Source of the DNA: Phlegmacium glaucopus
Taxonomy: Eukaryota > Basidiomycota > Agaricomycetes > Agaricales > Cortinariaceae
Direction: 5' to 3'
NCBI GenBank assembly: GCA_015039465.1
Contig: MU130544.1
Coordinates: forward strand, 240,955-304,954
DNA length: 64,000 nt
Under the pieces are notes generated by a model. The model saw only the letters and a program-made list of their open reading frames with translations. It was not told the origin of the DNA and did no database searches. The translations under genes and the position numbers were made by a program. Within the stretch, counting starts at the first letter, position 1. The number at the start of each line of letters is the position of its first letter. Below are positions 55,901-64,000 of this stretch, one piece after another.

Positions 55901-58293
55901 ACAACAACAACTTTTACAACAATTCAACAATTATTGCAACAAGTCAAACAACTCTGAGAAACTGATTTATTTTCAAGTCCACTACTCAAAGACAAGTGTT
56001 CTTGCTCAATGTCTAAGACAGTGAGCTGTACTAGGTTGCAATTGAGGGGGGGAAAGAAAGAATCCAATTTTCTGACTATTTACAAACCCTGGGAGGTATT
56101 TTATACATTTGAGATATTTAAAAATAGATATACTGGTTCCTGGTACCCTTACTTTGGTTCTGGCACCATGTGCACTCATTGTTCCTGGAAACATAGGGGT
56201 TGTTCTATTTTTAGCCCCATGTTCCTAATTTTAGGTAGTTTCCACCCCTCTTGATGGTAACTGTGCCTATTGTGCCTGGAAACAATCTTTATGATTGTTC
56301 AGCACTCCCCCTATCCTTAATCATCATGATTCCCACACAATCACATGGTTCCACTATCTTGGTTATTCTGCTTCCACTGTTGCTAGGGCACCAACTTCCC
56401 CTGAATATTTATTAATAATATTCTGTTGCTCCAAAATCACACCCCATGACATTTGCTAACCCAATATTGTTTATTTAACTTTTCCTGTGCCAAGTCTATA
56501 AGGATATTCATGGATTTATTGGTTTTAATCCAGACATGCAATTTGTAGTGTAACAAATGATAGTCTATTGACCACACTTATTAACTATATGCATTTAAGT
56601 CACACAGTAATAGGTCTAATCAGCAGTTGTAGGGTAGACAACTCTGATTCCCTTGTTTGTTATCAGTTGTATTAACCAGTTATTGGTGCATTAATTAATA
56701 TTTATGCTGAAATAATAGATAAAAATTGCAAAAACCATGCTTATGCAGATTTAAATCATATCATCGGGGATGCTACCGAAGTTCATGAGGCAGCTCTACC
56801 TCTCTGTGGCTGTCCCCAAGATGACTTATGGGCTAGACACCTGGTATACGCCCCCACACAAGGAGGTGGGTAAAAAGAGGAACACCGGCTCAGTGAAGGC
56901 CCTGCGGGAGTTCGAAAAGTTGCAGAGAATCACTACCCTGGCGATTACAGGAGCCCTACGCTCCTCCCCAACGGATATTTTGGATGCTCATTCGGGTTTG
57001 TTACCCATGGGGCTGTTACTAAAGAAGATTTGCTTCAGAGCTATGGTTAGGCTCAGTACTATGCCGCTAACCAACCCGGTTAGCAAACAGATTGCCCACT
57101 ACTACAGTAATCCAGCTAAAACACACGCTACGAACACCCAAAACCTTTTGAAGATATTTGGCCTTAACCCCAACCGAGTGGAGAAAATCACCCCAATGAC
57201 TCGATTCGCGACACAGCCACCGCAGATCACAACACATATATCCACCAGTAAAGAAGAGTCGGTCACGCAAGAGTTGAATGACACCTCAGATATTTGCATC
57301 TATGCAGACGGCTCAATGTCAGACGGTAATGTGGGGGCAGCAGCGGTTTTGTATCGCGCGCGACCAACACACGATAATCAAGTTCGAATCCTGCACTATA
57401 AACTGGGTAAGGACAGCGAGTATTCGACAAGGGATGCTGAGGCGGTAGGGTGCATACTAGCACTTTGGCTGCTTAGAGGGGAAGATCAGCTAAGTGACTG
57501 TTCGATCTCGTTATACACAGACAGTCAAGCGTTCATTCAGTCGATAGGAGCCAGGAGGGCAAGGACAGGGTCCTATCTCACTGATGAGTTCATCAGAATT
57601 GCTGAACAGATCATCGGGAGAGCAATGCGGGGGCCCATTACGCATAGAGTTAAGATCCGGTGGATAGCAGCTCACAGCAACATCGTTGGAAATGAGCGAG
57701 CAGACAGGGAGGCACGTTTAGCAGCAAGTGGGGAAACCACGGCCTCAACTCACCTCCCGAGGATACTCAAGCGATGCCTACCACTAAACACGGAGCTGAT
57801 CAAAGAGAAGATGGCATTTCAGTTGGGAGAGGAATGGAAAGACAATTGGATGGCGTCTCCAAGGAAGACTAGGATGGACGCAATCAACCCGGGTTTCCCT
57901 TATGACAAATTCAGGAAAATGCAACACAAGTTCACTCGCGCCCAGTGTAGCCTTCTGTTCCAATTGCGATCTAACCATTTATCGCTGAACGTCTACTTAA
58001 ACCACGTTGGAAAGGCCAAAACAAAATACTGTGACAGCTGCTGCACCATTCAGAACATCAATACCACAGAGACAGTTACCCATTTCTTATTCAAATGTCC
58101 CAGTTACGATTATGAAAGGCATTCGTTGGATGCTAAGTTAGGTCATCATTTGAGAGACCTCAGGACAATCCTGTCTAACGAGGAGGATACGAGCGAGTTA
58201 CTCTATTTTGTAGGACGAACAAGATGACTCCAACCAACATTAGGTGATGTATCCAAATTTCGTATAGTAATAGTCGATCAACAGGACGGATAA
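52986..58293 (+). pseudogene. L2 ORF2: endonuclease, RT, RNase H (inactive)
   Basis: ATG 52986. Endonuclease: QLNLNK, LIQEPYI, GGDFNRHHPLWD and CTDHFPIV. RT: YKVPKAHRPIVLL, FLDVESAFPN, SIGQGDPLSM and FVNDTMVMA, where L1 and L3 have FVDD; the first catalytic Asp is Asn (AAC 55102-55104). RNase H at about 57290-57720: IYADGS, DAEAVGC, YTDSQ and AHSNIVGNERADREA, all four acidic positions kept. C-terminal Cys/His block CDSCCTI...HFLFKCPSY. Breaks: a frameshift near 53225, TGA 54016-54018, TGA 58225-58227 and the insert 55475-56763. Removing the insert leaves the frame unchanged. Confidence 0.87.
55475..56763 (+). mobile_element. Solo LTR-like element, copy 2 (1.3 kb)
   Basis: Same ends as 45499-46806, flanked by ACGG (55471-55474) and TCGG (56764-56767). 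L1 provides the uninterrupted target (CCAGCAACAGGCATGC). It differs from copy 1 by a handful of substitutions and small gaps. Confidence 0.78.
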
Positions 58294-58677
58294 CGCATGA
58301 GATGTTAATTTTAGGAAACCTATCAACCAGCTCAAAATACAAGAGTCAGATGGACCCAAAACATTACATCTGCCCACAACACATCAGGCGCATCTTCTCC
58401 CTGGACCCACCCGTCGTACCTACTGCTATGCAGTCGGGTACTTAACAGTTAGAGGGTGTTTCTACCAAACCTGTCATGTAACCAATGGAAAGAAATTTGG
58501 ACCACTACCCCACCACGTCGAGCGGCGCCTACGTAAACAGTGTTTCCGTGCTGGACTGACTGGGGATGGGTACGTTTTAGACATACCTCAGCAGTGCAGC
58601 ATAGGGCCATAGGGGAGGGAGGCAGGCACTAGGGGCCTTGGTAATTTAGTTCATAATCTAGCTTGTAAAGTCTGCAT

Positions 58678-58690
58678 GGGGCTACGCCCC
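58678..58690 (+). promoter_or_regulatory. LINE 3'-terminal stem-loop (L2)
   Basis: GGGGC TAC GCCCC, a perfect 5-bp stem, followed by GAAGACCTAAATTGAC and poly(A) 58707-58720. Confidence 0.6.
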
Positions 58691-58733
58691 GAAGACCTAA
58701 ATTGACAAAAAAAAAAAAAAAGCATAGCAGTCC

Positions 58734-59002
58734 ACTCCTAGCAATTGGGAAATGAGACTCACTCGTTGCGTCGTTAGACTCCTACATCACGGGTTTCGCA
58801 GCTCGTCTCTTCCCTGTTTGGTTTGGAATGCTACTCGGGTCGGGAAGCGCTTCGCACTTTCACCCAACTGGCTTACAGCTTATACATCTCAATATCAATT
58901 ATTATGCTGTAGTCTATTAATGCAATATACCCCTTACCCCACGCATCAACCGCAGTTGATCTGGGGTCCGTGTACTAAGACAACCAATGAAAACGCAAAG
59001 AG
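58734..59002. other. 3' end region of the DIRS element
   Basis: It continues DIRS sequence after L2 and stops where L3 coding begins. No gene or terminal repeat was recognised. Confidence 0.45.
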
Positions 59003-61398
59003 AGTTGACTGTCTAGATGGATACCCAAGTATTTGTAGCTTGACACCTCTCTTATTGTTCTGCCTCTAAGCTTGAGCGGAGGGTGCCGTGGGGTCGATTG
59101 ACTGCTGGCAGTGGACACACACTTTCTTGTGAAGTGTGTTACCGCCAACTTGTCAATTTTGAACCTGGAGTTATGATTAGTGGACCAATCAAACCCACCT
59201 CCGTCGCGAACCATAAAGTTCATGATTATGTTAGTAGTATCCTTTACACTGCTGCCCACTGCCATTACCATTGCGTCATCTACGAAACCTAGGGTTTCTT
59301 CCTTTGGACTAATTGCTAAGTCGAGAAGGTCAGCATTGTAAAGGATATAGAGGATCATAGAGAGAGGGTTGCCTTGGCCTATCCTGTTGTCAATTCCCGT
59401 GACTTTGGATACAAAATCGTCGAATTTCAGCCTGGTTTGCCTACCCTCCAGAATTTGCTGGATGATCCTGATATAGACTTTGGGAATCCTGCGTCTGCGC
59501 AGGTTATGTATGAGCCGGTCTGTGACTGTGTTGGGGAAGGCGCCTTTGACATCCAGGTAGAGGACCGAGACTACTTTGCCCCTTCTCCATGCCGATTTGA
59601 TCTTGTCGACAAGCACATGCACTGTGTCCGTCCTCATCCTACCTGGCCTTCCTCCATAATGATTACTGGGCAGAAGGCGCTCCTTCTCCACCATTCTCAT
59701 GATGTTTTTGGCAATGATAGCTGTGAAAACCTTGGCCAATGTACACAGCAGCGCAATCGGTGTATAAGCCTTGGGTACCTTGTAGCTGGGCTTACCTGGC
59801 TTACATAGTACAATGGTGGTAAATTCCCTCCATGAGTCCACGTAAGCTCCCAGCCTTACTGCGGCTTGGAAGATCTGTAACAAGTGATCCTCGTAGAGAT
59901 CGAGGCCTTTTTGCAGCACAATATTTGGGATACCGTTGGGACCGCTGGCTTTGTAGGGCAAGAGCCTGTTTACCTGTTGTTGTAGCTGGAATTTAGGGAT
60001 GATTGGCGGTGTTGGCAAATGATCCGGGTATTGGAAATCATCAGGGACCGTTGACTGAGCCAGCTTAGGAGGGAAGAAGATGTTCGTAAAGGTGTTTGCC
60101 TTTTCCTCGTTCAAGTTGGCTTCCCTAATGCATGAACCTTCCGAAGAAAACTTGAGGGTAGGGATGCGCGTCTTCCCTCCATCACCAAGATATCCATTTG
60201 CCGTCCAGAGGTCATGATTGTCCGCCTCCTCCAGAAACGCCACCCAGTGCTGGCGCTTCGCTTTCAGGATAGCCTCCCCATATTCCCTTGCAATGTTTTT
60301 TCGTTCCTCATGACATGGATGGTCAGGTATTGCTCTTTGTCTCAAACACACTTTACTTAGCTGGTTAACTTTCTTCTTAAGCTGCTGCAGCTTGCTGTTC
60401 CACCATCTCTTGGAGTGAGGACATGGCTTGTTAACCTTGATTCGCTCCTGTATAGTCTTCTGCAGAGCGGTTGTAAGATCAAACACTGACTTCTGCAGAT
60501 CCTCTTCCGAGTTAATGAAAACTGGCGGTGGAATCGAATCAAGGTTCTCTTGGAGCCGCTTTCTGAAGGCCTCCCAATCCGCCATCCGGAAGTTGAAGGA
60601 GGGCGCTACCAGTGTTCGTTCTTGGGGGAGATCAATAATTGTGATAATGGGAAAGTGGTCCGTGCATGGCGGTTGGAGGTAGCTATCCACGTCACAGCGC
60701 AGAATACGGCTTGATAGTCTCTCACTACACCAGACATTATCTGTCCTCGAGAGCCGGTTCATTACCATGTGCTTGAGTGTGGGTATACCCTTGGGTAATG
60801 CCATAACCATGTCTTTGTCTGCTACCATACCAATGAGAACTTTGGCCTCCCTCGTAGCCTGAGGAGTGAAGAGTCTCTCGTCCTCGTCGTTGTCCCAGAG
60901 CGGGTGGTGACGATTAAAGTCCCCGCACCAGAGAAGCATGTCCCTGTTGTTGATCATCAGCTGATGCCTCTCAGAATGAATAAAACACCATAATTTTGTA
61001 AGAGTTCTCAAGTGTGTGCGATTGTTGTAAATATTGAATATTGGGAGCTTGCCGTCCTGAGTGTCAATCTGAAGCGCTGTAATATCATTGTTGCCGGGGA
61101 TGTTCAGTGTCTTCCAGGAGTTTGAGGAAAGTTTGCTGTTAACCCAAGTCACTGAGCGCATTGGATCTGCCTCGTTGAGAAGTCGGTCTTGCGGAGCTAT
61201 TAAGGTAAACCCGTTGGGCGTCCTGATGTGGCCTAATGTTGTAATATATGGCTCTTGTATTAGTATTATATCCCAGTTTTTACCTAATGGCCCATTAATC
61301 AAGTCGAGATGGGCCTTCTGCGACTTGTTGATATTAAGTTGAAGAATCCTCAGCCTATTTAATTGTGGCTCGTTGTTAAGTTTGAAACAAGGAAGTCA
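59003..61398 (-). pseudogene. L3 ORF2, N-terminal half: endonuclease and RT
   Basis: A 775-codon stretch is open without a break. Reading on the minus strand: RLRILQLNINKSQK, LIQEPYI, CGDFNRHHPLWD and TDHFPI (endonuclease), then RT with YKVPKAYTPIALL, YLDVKGAFPN, RIGQGNPLSM and FVDDAMVMA with both Asp. It ends at GIHLDSQL where the DIRS element cut it; the few residues after that are read-through. It is the best preserved endonuclease-RT segment in the window, but without its C-terminal half it cannot work. Confidence 0.85.
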
Positions 61399-62505
61399 TG
61401 TCGGAGTTACTCCGGAATGGACGGAATGGAACCGGAACAGTAAGCGGAAAGGACGTTGGCCTCAGCGTGTGTGCTGTGCCACCCAGCTCCTAAGGTGTCC
61501 TGATTTCGGAACGGAAGAAGAAGTAATAAGACGGAAGACCTCCGTGACTTAGAGGACGGACAAGAGGAGGAAACAAAGTTGATATTCGAACTGAGGGAAA
61601 ACATACAAGTTTCGAGTACTTAAATAAATAAAGGAATAGCAACCGAAATATAAAAGATAAATATAAGTGCTGTGTTCTGCTCCCGGGAAGGTCCTGCATT
61701 CTTGGGTGAATAATCCATGGCAGGGATGCTGACTGATGGTGGGAAGGATGATGACAAAGAATAGTGGTAGTGGCGAAGAAGTGGTAACGGGTTTGGAGTA
61801 TAGACGGAGGAACCGGAATGACACAGAAAAGTCTCGGAGTTGAACATAGGAAGAGTAGTTCAGGATATAAGGGAAGGCACTGTATGGAGTACGGACTACC
61901 GGAAACAGCTCCAACGGAGCCGGACCGGAGTAACGTATAATGGAATGTAACACTCGTGTACTATATTCATACGAAGGAAGGGGAGAGAATGTGGTCGTTA
62001 GCAAGCAGGGGTGTTACTGAGGGAGACATGTATGAGAGCGCGTCACTTAGCTGTGAGTTTAGGGGAGCTTGGTGATCAGTCAGACTGGATAACACAGCCA
62101 TAACTTGAGTGATGCTGCTAGTTTGCTGGCTGATTGAGGCTGGCACCCTGTTGAACCTTAGCTGCTGTTGGCATAAGTGTTGAGATCCTGCCCTAGACTG
62201 GATTGGGATCTGATCTGTGGGGTTTGGACCCGACCATTGCTCGGACTTGGGTGGCTCAGAAGCCCAGGTCCATGGTTCCTGAGAAGGGTAGAAAGTGTTG
62301 AAGTATTTTGCAGTTGAACTAAAAAGAAAGTCTATTGTCTCAACTTCAATTCGAAGTTGAGACTGCTAAATAATAAAACGTAGCAAATAAACTAACTAGA
62401 TTATGTAATGTGATTCAGGGACAAAAGTGAATGACAAGATCAAGATATAGGTAAAAGAAAGATCTACTTAATGAATGAATGAGTCGTACTCGTAATATTC
62501 CAACA
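61399..62505 (-). repeat. 3' LTR of the copia element
   Basis: On the plus strand TGTCGGAGTTACTCC to AATATTCCAACA, about 1.1 kb, so on the minus strand it begins TGTTGGAATATTACG and ends CCGACA. The second LTR is not in the window, so the limits rest on the TG/CA ends and the purine tract. Confidence 0.75.
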
Positions 62506-62517
62506 CTCCCCCTCGAG
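62506..62517 (-). promoter_or_regulatory. Polypurine tract of the copia element
   Basis: CTCGAGGGGGAG on the minus strand directly precedes the LTR start. Confidence 0.7.
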
Positions 62518-62636
62518 TTAAACGAGGTCATTCGGAGAACGTGACAACGTGGGCGCCACGTGATGTAGTAAACGTGCGATGTCGATATCAGGTGAGTGAT
62601 TAAACAATCATCCTCATGATTGTTGTTAGACTGAGT

Positions 62637-64000
62637 TTAAACATCCTTCTTCCTTAACCCCAGCATCTCGACGAATCGCTCGAACTTTGGCCTCGCGAGC
62701 GCCTTCGTGAATACATCCGATAAGTTTTCATCTGTGGGTATGTACTCGATACTGATCTTTTGGTCTTCCACAGCCTCCCGGATGAAGTGATAACGGAGAT
62801 CGATGTGCTTCGTACGTGAGTGGAATTTATTATCTTTTGCTAGTGCAATCGCACCCTGATTATCACAGTTTATTTTCATAGGCTTGTTTTGCACCCCTCG
62901 GATTTCGTCGACGAAACTACGCAACCACAAAGCTTCTTTGGCTGCGTGCGTTTGCGCAATATATTCGGATTCAGTACTCGATAACGCGATTATATGCTGC
63001 TTTTTCGAGCTCCACAAAATCGCCCCACAACCAAAATGGAAGGAATATCCTGAGATCGAGTGTCGATCCTTTTGGCTAGCCCAATCAGCATCGCAATAGC
63101 CCTCTACCAGGGTTTCTTTTCTTCCTCCAAAGGTGAGCCACAAGTCTTTCGTATGTCCTAGATAACTGATCACTCGTTTTAGGGCTTCCCAGTGGGCTGG
63201 ACCCGGATTTTGGATGAACTGTGACAGTATACCAACTGCATAGGCAATATCCGGCCTCGAAACGACTGCAGGCCACAGCACACTGCCAATAGCCTTCACA
63301 TATGGCACTCCTTCCATTCGCATGGCCTGATTTGGTGTCGATGGGCCTTGTTCTTTCGAAAATACGGCACCAGTTTCCATAGGCGTCGAAACGGGCTTCA
63401 TATTGGTAAGGTTGAAGTTTCCAACCATAGCCTCGATATAGGAATGCTGATTTACAGATATAGTCCTTTCAGCTCGGTCCCGTTTGATTTCAAAACCGAG
63501 GAACCATTTTATAGGTCCGTTATCAGTTATTTCCCAGTGCTTTCGAATTTCGGACTTAAACTTTTCAGCATCAGCCATTCGTTTTGATGTAACGGCCATG
63601 TCGTCTGTCGCCACGGCAACAATGGTATGTTCGTCGCTTGTGCGTCGGTAGAAAACCGAATGATCGACTGCTGATCACTTGAATCCTAGGTTCATTAGGA
63701 AGACCCTGCTCATTTCGAGGTACCAACCACGGCCTGCCTGTTTTAGTCCATATAACCCCTTTAATAATCTACAGACTTTCCCTTCCTGGCCCGGTTTCAA
63801 TACCCCTCGAGGTGGTTTCATATAGATTGTTTCCTTTAAGGGAGCATTCAGGTAAGCACTCTTAACATCGATGTGCTCTATTTCCCAATCCTGATGTGCA
63901 GCATTAGCTAATACGACACGAACGGTTGGCATTTTCGCAGCAGCTGAGAAAGTTTCGGTGTAATTTACACCTTCGACCTGTCTATGGCCACCGGCAACGA
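62637..64000 (-). pseudogene. Copia Pol: reverse transcriptase and RNase H (partial, one stop)
   Basis: Minus-strand frame entering at 64000. RT motifs: ETFSAAAKMPTVR, IDVKSAYLNAPL, GLYGLKQAGR, then after TGA 63675-63677 SAVDHSVFYRR and ATDDMAV (catalytic DD), KWFLGFEIKRD. RNase H: GYCDADWASQKDRHSISGY, LSSTESEYIA, CDNQGAIALAKDNKFHSRTKHID, the typical copia ending. The stop follows GFK where an Arg codon CGA is likely. Gag, protease and integrase must lie beyond the window. Confidence 0.88.

Larger units (their letters stand above)
51189..58720 (+). mobile_element. LINE L2 (Tad1/I-like), full length
   Basis: A 14-bp duplication AAGCATAGCAGTCC (51175-51188, and 58720-58733 sharing the last A of the tail) flanks the element. 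5' UTR, upstream ORF, ORF1, ORF2, 3' UTR, hairpin and poly(A) are all present. One solo LTR-like element (55475-56763) is inserted in ORF2. It lies in the 3' region of the DIRS element. Confidence 0.93.
44043..59002 (+). mobile_element. DIRS-type tyrosine-recombinase retrotransposon, nested
   Basis: Between the two halves of L3 lie, in order, a Gag region, RT plus RNase H, and a tyrosine recombinase, the gene order of DIRS elements. There is no target duplication, as expected for recombinase-mediated insertion. Inserts are 45499-46806, 50011-50738 and LINE L2 (51189-58733 including its duplication). 44043-44324 and 51129-51188 plus 58734-59002 are its noncoding ends; I could not identify the split or inverted repeats expected in DIRS elements. 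Confidence 0.75.
42047..61398 (-). mobile_element. LINE L3 (minus strand), split by a DIRS element
   Basis: A T-run (42047-42061) and the complement of the LINE 3' end start the element. The part 42047-44042 encodes the C-terminal half of ORF2, and 59003-61398 the N-terminal half. The protein breaks at DSQL on one side and resumes at the matching NWAVQTQKAVTKA on the other, so both are one LINE opened by the unit 44043-59002. The 5' end is cut at 61398 by a copia LTR; the remainder is expected beyond the window. Confidence 0.85.
61399..64000 (-). mobile_element. Ty1/copia retrotransposon, 3' part
   Basis: The 3' LTR lies at 61399-62505 and the pol gene runs off the window end. It interrupts LINE L3 near the start of ORF2; the left flank is AGTCA, the partner duplication is expected outside. 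Confidence 0.88.

Noticed and set aside
61399..62505. Minus-strand open frames of 65-151 codons in the copia LTR
   Set aside because: They lie wholly within the LTR, overlap one another and have no domain.

Overview
The window looks like a transposon-dense nuclear chromosome of a filamentous basidiomycete, most likely an Agaricomycete. The evidence is the mix of families: a Tad1/I-group LINE with RNase H, Ty3-like Gag-only LTR elements, a DIRS-type tyrosine-recombinase retrotransposon, a Ty1/copia element, and short-intron genes encoding WD40 propellers fused to TKL-type kinase domains, a kinase group expanded in mushrooms. Nothing suggests prokaryotic operons. Almost every reading frame is broken, so this is an old but still growing repeat landscape. 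The species cannot be read from the sequence.

Layout. (1) 1-5276: a cluster of WD40-kinase genes (copy A, 3' part only; copy B) with spacers. (2) 5223-7509: an uncharacterised multi-exon gene split by a 546-bp hAT MITE. (3) 8103-31454: one plus-strand LINE (L1) bounded by an imperfect 13-bp target duplication and a poly(A) tail. It has been opened by a 1.1-kb CATCAG-ended element, a 2.4-kb hAT element, a 10.4-kb LTR element (A), a 1.8-kb Mutator-like element, a solo LTR and a second hAT MITE. Element A itself contains LTR element B, which carries two CATCAG elements, and a solo LTR that holds another LTR-like insert. (4) 31466-41718: two more WD40-kinase genes (C, D), the latter hit by a palindromic MITE; 36150-41718 is a duplicate of 1-5276. 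(5) 42047-61398: a minus-strand LINE (L3) cut in two by a 15-kb DIRS unit at 44043-59002. Inside the DIRS element sit a second full-length LINE (L2, 51189-58720), a solo LTR-like element and a 3-bp-TSD MITE; L2 carries another copy of the solo LTR-like element. (6) 61399-64000: a minus-strand copia element, inserted into L3, running off the window.

Target-site duplications, plus an empty site for one MITE in the sister LINE, allow the order of insertions to be read. Decay has a clear signature: several TGA stops sit where sister copies encode Arg (CGN), and catalytic residues of the L2 reverse transcriptase and (by inference) the DIRS recombinase are altered by CpG transitions. The observations most worth following are the family of elements with CATCAG ends and 2-bp target duplications, a compound G/T-rich plus AT-rich plus poly(C)/poly(G) hairpin repeat shared by two unrelated DNA transposons, a compensated stem-loop at the LINE 3' end, and a WD40-pseudokinase gene family.
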